A model generated the notes under the pieces. The model did no database searches, had not been told where the DNA came from, and saw only the letters and a list, made by a program, of their open reading frames with translations. DNA of 64,000 bases, taken from DAHUYF01 sp035945115. Lineage in GTDB: Bacteria > Pseudomonadota > Alphaproteobacteria > ATCC43930 > CGMCC-115725. The stretch lies in contig DASZAN010000194.1 in NCBI GenBank assembly GCA_035945115.1, positions 1 through 64,000 on the forward strand, given 5' to 3'. Positions 9,706 to 17,845 of the stretch are shown here, piece after piece; the first letter of the stretch is position 1; every line of letters begins with the position of its first letter. Position numbers and translations under genes: made by a program.

Positions 9706-11106
9706 TCATCGCTCGGCGGGCGCGATCTTGGCGCCAAGTCCGTTCATCAGCGTGACGAAGCCGGGAAAGCTGGTGGCGATGGTGTCGCCGTCGTCGATCC
9801 GCGTCGGCGCGCGCGCGGCCATGCCGAGGACGAGAAAGGCCATGGCGATGCGATGGTCGAGCTTGCTGGCGATCGCGGCGCCGCCCGGTGGCGGTGCGCC
9901 CCTGCCCTCGACCGCCAGCATGTCGCCGGCGATCACGACCTTCGCACCGCACGCGGCAAGCCCCTCGGCGATGGCGGCGAGACGATCGCTCTCTTTGACG
10001 CGCAGCTCAGCCAAGCCGTGCATCCGCGTCGTGCCGCGCGCGAAAGCGGCGGCGACGGCGAGGACCGGGTATTCGTCGATCATGCGGGGTGCCCGCTCGG
10101 CCGGCACCTCGACGCCGGTGAGTGGACCGGCTCGGACCGTGATGTCCGCCACGGGCTCGCCCCCTTCGATGCGCTGGTTGGCGATGGCAAAGGGCGCGCC
10201 CATTTCCTGGAGCGTCTCGAAAAGTCCGGTGCGGAGCGGGTTGACACCGACGCCTTCGATCACCACCTCGGAGCCCGGCGACAAGAGTGCCGCAACCAAG
10301 GGGAAGGCGGCCGAAGAGGGATCGCCGGGAATGGCAAGGTCGGCGCCGCGCAGCTCGGGCTGGCCTTTGAGGCGCACGTGCCGGATCCCGCCCTCGTCGG
10401 CGACCGTCACCTCGCCGCCAAAATGACGGAGCATGCGCTCGGTATGGTCGCGCGTCGGCTGTGGCTCGAGCACCGTGGTTTCGCCGGGGGCGTTGAGGCC
10501 GGCGAGCAGCACCGCCGACTTCACTTGGGCCGACGGTACGGGGAGGCGATAGGTGATGGGGATCGGTGCGGGCGCACCTTCGACCACCAGCGGCAATCGC
10601 CCGCCGTCGCGCGCAGCGATGCGGGCGCCAAGGTGGGTGAGCGGCTCGATGACCCGTGCCATCGGGCGGCGGCGCAGCGAGGCATCGCCGGTAAAAAAGC
10701 TGATGATCGGATGGCTCGCCGCGAGGCCCATGAGAAGGCGCGCGCCGGTGCCGGAATTGCCGAGATCGAGGACGTCGGCGGGCTCGGCGAGCCCGCCGAT
10801 GCCGATGCCGTCGATGCGCCAGTGCCCGTCGGCTTCGCGCGCCATGTCGGCGCCGAACATGCGCATCGCCGCCGCCGTGCGCAGCACGTCGTCGCCCTCG
10901 AGCAATCCCTTGACTCGGGTTCGGCCGATAGCGAGCGCGCCGAGGATCAACGCGCGATGTGACAAGGACTTGTCTCCGGGAACGCGCAGTCGCCCGGTGA
11001 GTGCTCCGGCCGTTCCCGATGTAAGAGGCGTCACGCGCAATCCATACTGTGGGGCGGCTCTCTCTAGCATAAGAGCGGGGCGGCACAAACGAGCCTTCTC
11101 CGCCAT
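9706..11106 (-). CDS. aroA: 3-phosphoshikimate 1-carboxyvinyltransferase (EPSP synthase)
   Basis: Sixth step of the shikimate pathway. About 466 residues from the ATG at 11106; an ATG at 11070 is an alternative, and neither has a strong Shine-Dalgarno. VPGDKSLSHRALILGALA binds shikimate 3-phosphate. GDASLRRRPMARVIEPL, SAQVKSAVLLAGLN and ELRVKESDRLAAIA follow. RPMxRV and the overall sequence place it nearer the class II (Agrobacterium CP4-like) enzymes. At the site where CP4 has Ala100 this protein reads GNSGTG, keeping glycine. First gene of the minus-strand run. Confidence 0.96.
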   Translation of the reverse strand: MAEKARLCRPALMLERAAPQYGLRVTPLTSGTAGALTGRLRVPGDKSLSHRALILGALAIGRTRVKGLLEGDDVLRTAAAMRMFGADMAREADGHWRIDGIGIGGLAEPADVLDLGNSGTGARLLMGLAASHPIISFFTGDASLRRRPMARVIEPLTHLGARIAARDGGRLPLVVEGAPAPIPITYRLPVPSAQVKSAVLLAGLNAPGETTVLEPQPTRDHTERMLRHFGGEVTVADEGGIRHVRLKGQPELRGADLAIPGDPSSAAFPLVAALLSPGSEVVIEGVGVNPLRTGLFETLQEMGAPFAIANQRIEGGEPVADITVRAGPLTGVEVPAERAPRMIDEYPVLAVAAAFARGTTRMHGLAELRVKESDRLAAIAEGLAACGAKVVIAGDMLAVEGRGAPPPGGAAIASKLDHRIAMAFLVLGMAARAPTRIDDGDTIATSFPGFVTLMNGLGAKIAPAER

Positions 11107-11182
11107 GGGTGGACCGATTTTGTTTTGACAGCGACCGCCTGGTCATGGCAATTGGCCGGCCGGCGCGCAGGAAACGGAGGCG

Positions 11183-11575
11183 ATGGTGTCGAAGGTCGAA
11201 TGGGGAATGAAGCGCATTTGCCCGAATTGCGGCGCGCGCTATTACGATTTGCGCCGCGATCCGATTATTTGTCCCAAATGCGGGACAAATTATGATCCCG
11301 ATACAACGCTCAAATCGCGCCGTACGCGCGCGCCGGTAGCGCCCGAGCCAATTGAGCCGATCGCCGACGAAGAGGTCGAGGGCGATATCGCGACCGAGGA
11401 GGTCGAAGGCGAGGCCGAGGAGGAAGCCGAGGAAGTCCCGGTGGAGGGTGATGCCGCGGCCGAGGGCGAGGAGGAAGAAGAGGAAGAGGTGATCGAGGAC
11501 GCCTCCGAGCTCGGCGAGGACGAGGACGACATGGCCGAGGTCATCGAGAACGTCGAGGACGAGGAAGAGCGGTAG
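11183..11575 (+). CDS. TIGR02300 (FYDLN acid) family protein
   Basis: 130 residues. The N-terminus has a zinc-ribbon-like CPNCGARYYDL followed by CPKCGTNYDP, four cysteines in two pairs. The rest is almost all Glu, Asp and Ala and must be disordered and very acidic. This is the alphaproteobacterial FYDLN-acid family, of unknown function. GGAGG lies two bases before the ATG at 11183 and five before a GTG at 11186; the GTG start (MSKVEWGMKR) has the better spacing. Confidence 0.9.
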   Translation: MVSKVEWGMKRICPNCGARYYDLRRDPIICPKCGTNYDPDTTLKSRRTRAPVAPEPIEPIADEEVEGDIATEEVEGEAEEEAEEVPVEGDAAAEGEEEEEEEVIEDASELGEDEDDMAEVIENVEDEEER

Positions 11576-11662
11576 TCGAAGCGAGCCGCGGCGTCCGATT
11601 TTCCCCTTGCTTGGGTGCGGAAAGCGCCGCTACCTTCCGGTTTCCGCCGCGTCACGCGGCCC

Positions 11663-11738
11663 GGGGTCATAGCTCAGTTGGGAGAGCGCCGCAATGGCAT
11701 TGCGGAGGTCGGGGGTTCGAATCCCCCTGGCTCCACCA
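11663..11738 (+). tRNA. tRNA-Ala (anticodon GGC)
   Basis: 76 bases including an encoded CCA. The acceptor arm GGGGTCA pairs with TGGCTCC (two G-U pairs). The D arm GCTC/GAGC, anticodon stem CCGCA/TGCGG with loop ATGGCAT, and T arm GGGGG/CCCCC with TTCGAAT are complete. The loop places GGC at 34-36, reading the alanine codon GCC. Confidence 0.97.
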
Positions 11739-11744
11739 GTTAGC

Positions 11745-11778
11745 ACAAGGGCCTAGCCGGCAACGGCTGGGCCCTTGT
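11745..11778. terminator. Long hairpin between tRNA-Ala and the convergent TPR gene
   Basis: ACAAGGGCC-T-AGCC pairs with GGCT-G-GGCCCTTGT (14 positions, one T-G) around the loop GGCAAC. It begins six bases after the tRNA CCA and contains the stop codon of the convergent gene at 11753. No U-tract follows on either strand, so it may act as an end-stabilising or weak bidirectional terminator. Confidence 0.5.
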
Positions 11779-12835
11779 CGTAGTTAAGTGCTGCGCCCGC
11801 CTCTGAGCAATCGTGCGGGTGCTCGCGCCGCGCCACACGCCGTAGTTCCGAATCGGCTGCCCAGCACTCGATGAATGATGCCGGACACGCGTCCTTGGCT
11901 TCCTCGAGCAACGGCTTCGCCCGCTCGATATCGCCGGCGAGCAAGGCGCGCTCGCCCAAATAAAACGCGGTCTCGCCGCGGCGCTCGCGGGCGGTCGTTT
12001 CGCTGCGCGTCGCCGCCGCGAATGCTTCATCGGGCGCCAACTCGCCGCAATAGAGCTGCACCAACGGACCGGGCCACACAGTGCAATCAATCTTTGATGC
12101 ATGGGCGCGAAGCTCCGCCGTGTCATCCTCGCCCGCACCCCTGCGCGCCAGGTGCAGCAATAAGACGCCATAGGCATTCTGCGGCGAAAGACGCACGGCC
12201 GGCGCTAGCGCCATCGCGGCCTCGCTGTATCGGCCCGCACAGAGTCGCACGAGACCCGCTTGACGATAGATGTGCGCCTTGCCGGTTCCCAGCGCGAGCG
12301 CCTGATCGCAGTCGGCGAGCGCTTCCTCATCACAGCCGGCCAAGAGGAAGACAACGGCTCGCGACATGTAGTGTCGCGGGCGTTCCGGAAACGAGCCGAT
12401 CACGGCATCGCAGTTATCGATGGCGTCCTCGAGCCGGCTCCAATGGCCAATCTTTCGATAGGTCGCGGCTTGGCGGAGGTAGGCTTCCTCGAGGTCGGGA
12501 GCGAGCTCGATCGCCCAGTCGAACTCTGCCGCGGCGATACCGTCCTCGCCGCGCCGTTGATAGACGGTGCCGCGGATGCAGTGCGCGCCGCCGCGAACGA
12601 CCTGCCATTCCTCGTTGTTCTGATTCGGCCAAGGAAATCCATGCTCGCGCAGCAAGCGCGTCGCGACCGCAAAGGCCCGATCGTAATCGCGGCGTTTCAT
12701 CGCTTTTTCGGCAATTGCCAAGAGGAGAATGCCAAACAAATGCGCGCGCACGGCCCATAGCCAAATGGCAAGGCCGAGACACAGCAAAGCCGGGGCAATT
12801 TCCCAGTGCCTTACGAATAGCCAGATAACGGTCAT
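11753..12835 (-). CDS. Membrane-anchored TPR-repeat protein of unknown function
   Basis: About 360 residues. A hydrophobic N-terminal pair (TVIWLFVRHWEIAPALLCLG and HLFGILLLAIA) should anchor it in the inner membrane. The rest is a solenoid of TPR-like helices: AIELAPDLEEAYLRQA, CDQALALGTGKAHIYRQAG, ALAPAVRLSPQNAYG. No catalytic domain is seen. TPR proteins usually hold partner proteins. The start is ATG at 12835; a GTG at 12844 is also possible. Single gene, convergent with tRNA-Ala and divergent from the next gene. Confidence 0.7.
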   Translation of the reverse strand: MTVIWLFVRHWEIAPALLCLGLAIWLWAVRAHLFGILLLAIAEKAMKRRDYDRAFAVATRLLREHGFPWPNQNNEEWQVVRGGAHCIRGTVYQRRGEDGIAAAEFDWAIELAPDLEEAYLRQAATYRKIGHWSRLEDAIDNCDAVIGSFPERPRHYMSRAVVFLLAGCDEEALADCDQALALGTGKAHIYRQAGLVRLCAGRYSEAAMALAPAVRLSPQNAYGVLLLHLARRGAGEDDTAELRAHASKIDCTVWPGPLVQLYCGELAPDEAFAAATRSETTARERRGETAFYLGERALLAGDIERAKPLLEEAKDACPASFIECWAADSELRRVARREHPHDCSEAGAALNYDKGPAVAG

Positions 12836-12913
12836 GGCGGCCACATCTAGCGCTGCGGCCCTAAGCCTTCTTTAATATCGGCTCGGTCGCACTCGGAGCG
12901 ATGTGAGAGCTCA

Positions 12914-13969
12914 ATGAGCAATGGCGAGCAAGCCGTCGCGAGGCTTTATCAAGCCTGGTTCACCGGCGCGATCCTCCGCACCATTGTCCAGCGCGGCAGC
13001 GGCACGGCGGCCGACCTCGTCCGCCGCATTTTCCGGCGGCAGCGGCTCGCGACGTTTCTGCCGGGGTTGCGGAAGCTCGGCCTCGACCACTTGCCGGCCG
13101 CCGTTGCCGCCGCGCAATACCACTATCTCTCGAATCAGCTCGGCGGCGTCCGCGTCGAGTACATCTATGAGAGCGACCGCAAAGCCTGGATCCGCTATCC
13201 GCCGCCGCGCTGGATCTGGGCGGGAACGGCGATTTGCGCAGTGCCGAGCGAAGTGTCCGCGGCCATGCTGCGCGGCTGGCACGCCGAGAATGGCCTCTCG
13301 CTCGGCAACCTGCGCCTCGGCTTCGTCTGCACCAAGCAGACGGTCGATGGCGACGACGCGCTGGAGGGGTATTTCTGCGAATATGACCATGCGCTTGCGC
13401 CCGAGGAGCGCTTGCGCTTTGCCCACGGCGAGACGGCGCCGCTCTTCGATCCCGCTGCGGCGCCGCGCTTGCCCGACGACGACTGGCCGGTCGAGCGGCG
13501 GCAAAGGGCGGGGCGGAACTACGCCATGGAATATATCCGCACGATGCTGACAGAAGCGCTCGACGTGATGGGGCCGCGCGAGGCGAAGCACCTGATCGGT
13601 GGCGCCGCGTATCTCGTCGGCTTACAATTCTATGACGAATGCCGCCGCCTTCTCGGCCGCGACGGCAACGATGCCGAATCCTTCGCCGCATTCTTTCGCG
13701 GCATCGCCCAAGGTCAGGGTGACGATGCCGCGGTGGAGCGATCGGGCGCGGACATCGTCATCACGCAGCAGGGCTGGCGCCTCGCGCGTGGCCTCTCGCC
13801 GCCGCACCAGAGAGCCGCCGAGATTTGGAATGAACTCTGGCGCGGTTGCCTCGCGGCGCATGACCCAACGCTTCGTTGGCGCTTGCGGTGGATTTCCGCC
13901 GAGAACGGCGGACGCTTCGAGTGGCGCATGATGCCCTCTCGCGGGTCGGCCGAAGCGGTGCGATCGTGA
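12914..13969 (+). CDS. Conserved protein of unknown function, coupled to an acyl-CoA dehydrogenase
   Basis: 351 residues, soluble, with no signal peptide or membrane helix. Conserved-looking stretches are VEYIYESDRKAWIRYPPPRW, HAENGLSLGNLRLGFVCTKQ and EGYFCEYDHALAPEERLRF. These, with the C-terminal helical half, faintly recall the ATC-hydrolase (L-2-amino-thiazoline-4-carboxylate hydrolase) type of fold, but I cannot assign it. Its stop overlaps the start of the next gene as GTGA, so it is translated with the AidB-like dehydrogenase and may act on a related acyl substrate. Confidence 0.75.
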   Translation: MSNGEQAVARLYQAWFTGAILRTIVQRGSGTAADLVRRIFRRQRLATFLPGLRKLGLDHLPAAVAAAQYHYLSNQLGGVRVEYIYESDRKAWIRYPPPRWIWAGTAICAVPSEVSAAMLRGWHAENGLSLGNLRLGFVCTKQTVDGDDALEGYFCEYDHALAPEERLRFAHGETAPLFDPAAAPRLPDDDWPVERRQRAGRNYAMEYIRTMLTEALDVMGPREAKHLIGGAAYLVGLQFYDECRRLLGRDGNDAESFAAFFRGIAQGQGDDAAVERSGADIVITQQGWRLARGLSPPHQRAAEIWNELWRGCLAAHDPTLRWRLRWISAENGGRFEWRMMPSRGSAEAVRS

Positions 13970-15717
13970 GCGAGCCCGCCGGCATCATTGCGCCCGATAC
14001 CACGGGCCTCAATTTCTTTCGCGCCGATCCGTCCTTGGCTGATCTGCTGCGCATTTACCTCTCGCCCGCGCTCTATCGCCACATCGAGCCGCATCTCGAC
14101 CGCTTGGGGGCGCTCGCGGGTGGACCGCTCGACGAATGGGCGCGGCTCGCCGATCGCCATCCACCGGTGCTGCACCATCGCGACCGCTTCGGCCGCGACG
14201 TGCAATGGATCGAGTATCACCCGGCCTATCGCGAGCTCGAGCGCGTCGCCTATGGCGAGTTCGGCATTCACGCGATGTCGCATCGCCCTGGCATTCTCGG
14301 CTGGCCCGAGACTTACCCCGCGGTCGCCAAGCACGCCTTCACCTACCTTTTCAATCAGGCGGAATACGGCCTCGGCTGCCCGATCAACGTGACGGACGGC
14401 GCGGCGATGCTGCTCGCACGCTTCGGCGATGCGGCGCTCAAGGAAAAGTATCTCGACGGCCTCACCACCACTGACATGACGCGGCTCACCCAAGGCGCGC
14501 AATTCATGACCGAGAAGGAAGGCGGCTCCGATGTCGGGCGCCTCACCACGACGGCGGTGCGAGAGGGCGATCACTGGCGGCTTCATGGCGAGAAGTGGTT
14601 TTGCTCGAACGCCGATGCCGCGATCGCCATGGTGCTGGCGCGGCCCCAAGGGGCGCCATCGGGCACGCGCGGCTTGGGCCTCTTTCTCATGCCGCGTCGG
14701 CTCGACGACGGATCGCCCAACCGCTACCGGATCGTCCGACTCAAGGAGAAGCTCGGTACGCGCTCCATGGCCTCGGGCGAGATCACATTCGAGGGCGCCG
14801 CCGCCTATCTCGTCGGGCGCGCCGATCGCGGCTTCGCACACATGGCGGAGATGGTGAATTGGTCGCGGCTCTCGAACGGCGTCAAGTCGACGGCCCTGAT
14901 GCGCCGTGCGTTGCACGATGCGCTTGCGGTGGCACGCGGCCGCGTCGCCTTCGGTCGTCCGGTGATCGCGCTGCCGCTGGCGCGCCGCCAGCTCGTCAAG
15001 ATGCTGCTGCCGCTCGAAGAGGCACTCTCGATGTGCTTTGCCACGGCCGATGCGCTCGATCGTGCCGAGGCCGGCAGCCAGGAAGCGGCGCTTTTGCTGC
15101 GTCTTCTGACGCCGGTGGTCAAATTCCGCGCGACACGCGACGCCCGCAAGGTCTGCGGCGATGCGCTTGAGATGCGGGGCGGCGTCGGCTACATCGAGGA
15201 ATTTGCGCCGGCGCGGTTGTTGCGCGACGCGCATCTGGGCTCGATCTGGGAAGGGACGGGAAACATCGTCGCCTTGGACGCGCTCACGCGGGCGATCGGC
15301 CGGCATGGCGCGGATGCCGTGCTCGCCGCCATGCTCGCAGCGCGCCTCGAGGAGGCGACCTCCATACCGGCCACCTTCCGTGCGCATCTCCAGCGCCTGG
15401 TCGACAGCGCCATTGCCTTGGCGCAAGCCATTGCGCGCGATCCCGGCCGCGAGCGGGAGGCGCGCCGGGCGACCAGCGCGCTTTATCATGCGGCAAGCGC
15501 GGTGAGCCTCGCCTGGGAGGCGCATCGCATTCACGACCAGCGCGGCGATGCTCGACGCCTTCTCCTCTCGGGCCTGGTGGTGGCGCACCGGCTTGCGCCG
15601 CGAGACCCGCTTGGGGCGGAGGTGGGCGAGGATCACCTCGGCGAGCGCCTCTTGGATGAGGCGCCGGTACCGATGGCGGAGGCCGCCGCGCTCGTCGCGT
15701 CCTTCGGGGGCGGATAG
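13966..15717 (+). CDS. AidB-like acyl-CoA dehydrogenase family protein
   Basis: 583 residues, longer than ordinary acyl-CoA dehydrogenases and like the AidB branch. FAD- and substrate-binding motifs are TQGAQFMTEKEGGSDVG, WRLHGEKWFCSN and the C-terminal GGVGYIEEFAPARLLRDA followed by LGSIWEGTGN. In E. coli AidB is part of the adaptive response to alkylation and has weak isovaleryl-CoA dehydrogenase activity; no ada operon is near here, so lipid or branched-chain acyl oxidation is equally likely. Starts at GTG 13966, overlapping the upstream stop. The frame extends upstream but that part lies inside the previous gene. Confidence 0.88.
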   Translation: MSEPAGIIAPDTTGLNFFRADPSLADLLRIYLSPALYRHIEPHLDRLGALAGGPLDEWARLADRHPPVLHHRDRFGRDVQWIEYHPAYRELERVAYGEFGIHAMSHRPGILGWPETYPAVAKHAFTYLFNQAEYGLGCPINVTDGAAMLLARFGDAALKEKYLDGLTTTDMTRLTQGAQFMTEKEGGSDVGRLTTTAVREGDHWRLHGEKWFCSNADAAIAMVLARPQGAPSGTRGLGLFLMPRRLDDGSPNRYRIVRLKEKLGTRSMASGEITFEGAAAYLVGRADRGFAHMAEMVNWSRLSNGVKSTALMRRALHDALAVARGRVAFGRPVIALPLARRQLVKMLLPLEEALSMCFATADALDRAEAGSQEAALLLRLLTPVVKFRATRDARKVCGDALEMRGGVGYIEEFAPARLLRDAHLGSIWEGTGNIVALDALTRAIGRHGADAVLAAMLAARLEEATSIPATFRAHLQRLVDSAIALAQAIARDPGREREARRATSALYHAASAVSLAWEAHRIHDQRGDARRLLLSGLVVAHRLAPRDPLGAEVGEDHLGERLLDEAPVPMAEAAALVASFGGG

Positions 15718-15734
15718 GCCAAACGGCCCAAGCC

Positions 15735-15764
15735 CTTGATCGACCGAAGGGCGCTTCCCACATA
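15735..15764 (+). promoter_or_regulatory. Candidate sigma-32 (RpoH) promoter of hsp20
   Basis: CTTGAT at 15735-15740, a 16-base spacer, then CCCACATA at 15757-15764. This resembles the heat-shock pattern CTTGA-N-CCCCATnT. A start about seven bases further would leave a leader of roughly 80 bases that holds the thermometer hairpin. Confidence 0.4.
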
Positions 15765-15827
15765 CCGCTCGGCGGTGCCGTCCGGGCCGCCGCTGTTAAC
15801 CAAGGGCGCCTTGTCGGGGCCCATCCG

Positions 15828-15851
15828 GGACTTGCTCGTTGGAGGAGGTCC
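15828..15851 (+). promoter_or_regulatory. ROSE-type RNA thermometer hairpin in the hsp20 leader
   Basis: GGAC (15828-15831) pairs with GTCC (15848-15851 region), then U-G, U-A, an opposed G-G (15834 with 15845), C-G, U-A and C-G close a GUUG loop. The whole Shine-Dalgarno GGAGGAGG is inside the stem. The UUGCU strand opposite the ribosome site and the G-G mismatch are the defining marks of ROSE elements, known for rhizobial small heat-shock genes. A further short stem CAAGG/CCTTG lies upstream at 15801-15813. Heating would open the weak stem and allow translation. Confidence 0.8.
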
Positions 15852-15852
15852 G

Positions 15853-16311
15853 ATGTCGCGTCTCACCCTCTTCAACTCGCCGCTGCTCTTGGGGTTCGAC
15901 CATTTCGAGCGGGCGCTCGATCGGGTGAGCAAGACGGCGGCCGACGGCTATCCGCCCTACAACATCGAGCAGACCGGCGAGAACGCCTTGCGCATCACGC
16001 TCGCTGTCGCGGGCTTTTCGATGCCCGATCTCGCGGTGCAGATCGAGAACAACCAGCTGGTGGTCCGCGGCAAGCAGAGCGAGGACAAGGAGCGCGTCTA
16101 CCTCCATCGCGGCATCGCCGCGCGCCAGTTTCAGCGCTCCTTCGTCTTGGCCGAAGGCATCGAAGTCGCGGGTGCCTGGCTCGATAACGGGCTCCTCAAC
16201 ATCGACCTCATCCGCCCCGTCGTCGAGCCGCAGGTCCGCACCGTCGAGATCAAGGACGCGAATGAGCCGCGCCAAGCGATCGAGCCCAAGGCTGAGAGAG
16301 TCCGGCGATAA
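15853..16311 (+). CDS. Small heat-shock protein, Hsp20/IbpA family
   Basis: 152 residues. The alpha-crystallin domain runs from about residue 35 (YPPYNIEQTGENALRITLAV) to 130, ending in NGLLNIDLIRPV, with FQRSFVLAEGIEV in the middle. Small heat-shock proteins bind unfolding proteins as large oligomers. Start ATG at 15853 directly behind GGAGGAGG, which is folded into a thermometer. Followed 11 bases later by a DUF1150 gene, a pairing common in alphaproteobacteria. Confidence 0.95.
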   Translation: MSRLTLFNSPLLLGFDHFERALDRVSKTAADGYPPYNIEQTGENALRITLAVAGFSMPDLAVQIENNQLVVRGKQSEDKERVYLHRGIAARQFQRSFVLAEGIEVAGAWLDNGLLNIDLIRPVVEPQVRTVEIKDANEPRQAIEPKAERVRR

Positions 16312-16322
16312 GGACAAGGACC

Positions 16323-16538
16323 ATGCGCCCCATCGAACGCTTCCCGACGTTCACGCCCCAAGAGTTTGCTCTCCTGGGCCTCCAAGACATCGCCTATGTG
16401 AAGCGCGTCACCGTCAACGACGCGCCGGCGTTCGCCGTGTGTGCCGCCGACGGCACGCAAATTGCGGTGCTCAGCGATTACCAGGTTGCGCTCGCCGCAG
16501 TGCGGCAGCAGGAGCTCGAGCCGCTCAGCGTCCACTGA
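16323..16538 (+). CDS. DUF1150 family protein
   Basis: 71 residues: PQEFALLGLQDIAYVKRV, FAVCAADGTQIAVLSDYQ. This is DUF1150, a short alphaproteobacterial family nearly always next to an hsp20 gene. Function unknown; co-transcription with hsp20 suggests a role in heat shock. AAGGACAAGGACC precedes the ATG. The 188 bases after it show nothing I can name. Confidence 0.9.
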   Translation: MRPIERFPTFTPQEFALLGLQDIAYVKRVTVNDAPAFAVCAADGTQIAVLSDYQVALAAVRQQELEPLSVH

Positions 16539-16726
16539 GGGAGGGATCACCTCATCATCTAGTGTCTGTTCGCCAGACGTTCCGAGCCCGACTCGGGAGG
16601 AGCCCCCATATCTTGAGAATTCGCTCGCGGCATCCGTTCCGTCGCCGGTGTTGCCACAGCATCTAGCGCCAGTCGCGGAACGTCCCGCGGACGACTCGGC
16701 CGTTCTCACAACATCTTGTACGGGAT

Positions 16727-17191
16727 TCAGGCGGCGTGGCTGGCGGTGCGGTCGACCAGGAGCGCATAGAGCGCGTCGGCGTTGTCGGTTCCCCGCAGCT
16801 TCTCGCAGATCGCCTTGTCCCGGAGCAAGCGCGACACCCGGGCGAGCGCCTTCAGGTGGTCGGCGCCGGCGCCGGTCGGGGTCAGCAGCAGAAAGATCAG
16901 ATCGACCGGCTGATTGTCGATGGCCTCGAAATCGACGGCTTTTTCAAGCCGCGCAAAGAGACCGCAAATTCGCGGCAGGTCTGGGAGTCGGCCATGCGGG
17001 ATGGCAGTGCCGCCGCCGATGCCGGTGGTGCCGAGCCGCTCTCGCTCCAGCAGGAGCTCGAAGATCGCGCGCTCCGGTCGCTCGGTGAGGCTCGCCGCCC
17101 GGCGCGCGAGTTCTTGCAGCGCTTGCCGTTTGTTGGTCGCGCGCAAGTTCGCGATGACCCCGGCCGGCGTGAGCATGTCGCTGATATCCAT
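16727..17191 (-). CDS. ptsN: PTS IIA-like nitrogen regulatory protein
   Basis: EIIA-Ntr of the nitrogen-related phosphotransfer chain PtsP-PtsO-PtsN. 154 residues. The phospho-acceptor histidine is in GGGTAIPHGRLP, with the family's LFARLEKAVDFEAIDNQPVD after it. Signals carbon/nitrogen and potassium status. Its ATG overlaps the hpf stop by one base. rpoN-hpf-ptsN is a standard proteobacterial order. Confidence 0.96.
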   Translation of the reverse strand: MDISDMLTPAGVIANLRATNKRQALQELARRAASLTERPERAIFELLLERERLGTTGIGGGTAIPHGRLPDLPRICGLFARLEKAVDFEAIDNQPVDLIFLLLTPTGAGADHLKALARVSRLLRDKAICEKLRGTDNADALYALLVDRTASHAA

Positions 17192-17712
17192 CAGGCACCT
17201 TTGCGCGCGGCGGCGCGGCGGTGGTCGGGGGCGAGATCGGGATCGATCCAGCCGACATTCCCATCGCGCCGGCGATAAACCAGATTGAGATTGCCGTGGG
17301 TGGTGCGCATCTCGGCGATGACGAGCGGCTGCGCGTCGGGGCTCGCCGGCGCTTCGTCGTCGGCGGCAAGCACGTAGTCGGTGGCGGGCGACGCCTCCTC
17401 GCTCTCGCGCGCCCCCTTGTGATGGTTGCGCAAGCGCCGCTTGTAGCGGCGGAGCTGCTTCTCAAGCCGCGCCGCGGCTTCGTCGAAGGCGGCATAGGGA
17501 TCGGCGGATTCCGCGTGGCACTGCACCATCAGGCCGCGTCCCGCATGCACGGATATGTCAGCGAGAAAGAGATGCCGCTCGCGCGAAAAGACCGCATGTG
17601 CCTCGATCGCCTTGCCGAAATATTTGTCCACGATCGCCGCCGTCGTTACTTCGATATGCCGACGCAGCGAGTCGCCGACATCTATCTGCTTTCCCGTGAC
17701 GGTGACGAGCAT
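17191..17712 (-). CDS. hpf: Ribosome hibernation promoting factor (sigma-54 modulation family)
   Basis: 173 residues. The N-terminal RaiA domain (VTVTGKQIDVGDSLRRHIE, HAVFSRERHLFLADISVHAG) binds the decoding site of idle ribosomes. The C-terminal part (NLNLVYRRRDGNVGWIDPDL) is the short dimerising domain of long-form HPF. Start placed at ATG 17712 by homology; an ATG five codons upstream (17727) also fits and neither has a Shine-Dalgarno. Lies between rpoN and ptsN. Confidence 0.92.
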   Translation of the reverse strand: MLVTVTGKQIDVGDSLRRHIEVTTAAIVDKYFGKAIEAHAVFSRERHLFLADISVHAGRGLMVQCHAESADPYAAFDEAAARLEKQLRRYKRRLRNHHKGARESEEASPATDYVLAADDEAPASPDAQPLVIAEMRTTHGNLNLVYRRRDGNVGWIDPDLAPDHRRAAARKGA

Positions 17713-17845
17713 GGGACGAACCAACATCGGCCGGAGGGGAGAACGCCACGGCGTCAAAAGCGCTCCTTCGGCACCGGCGCTCTTATGGGCCGGCGCGCGC
17801 GCGTCCGTCAAGTAAGCCGTCAGAACGCGCGGAGCGTACGACCGC

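Noticed and set aside
13714..15636. 640-codon open frame on the minus strand
   Set aside because: Antisense to the AidB-like dehydrogenase; arginine-rich shadow text.
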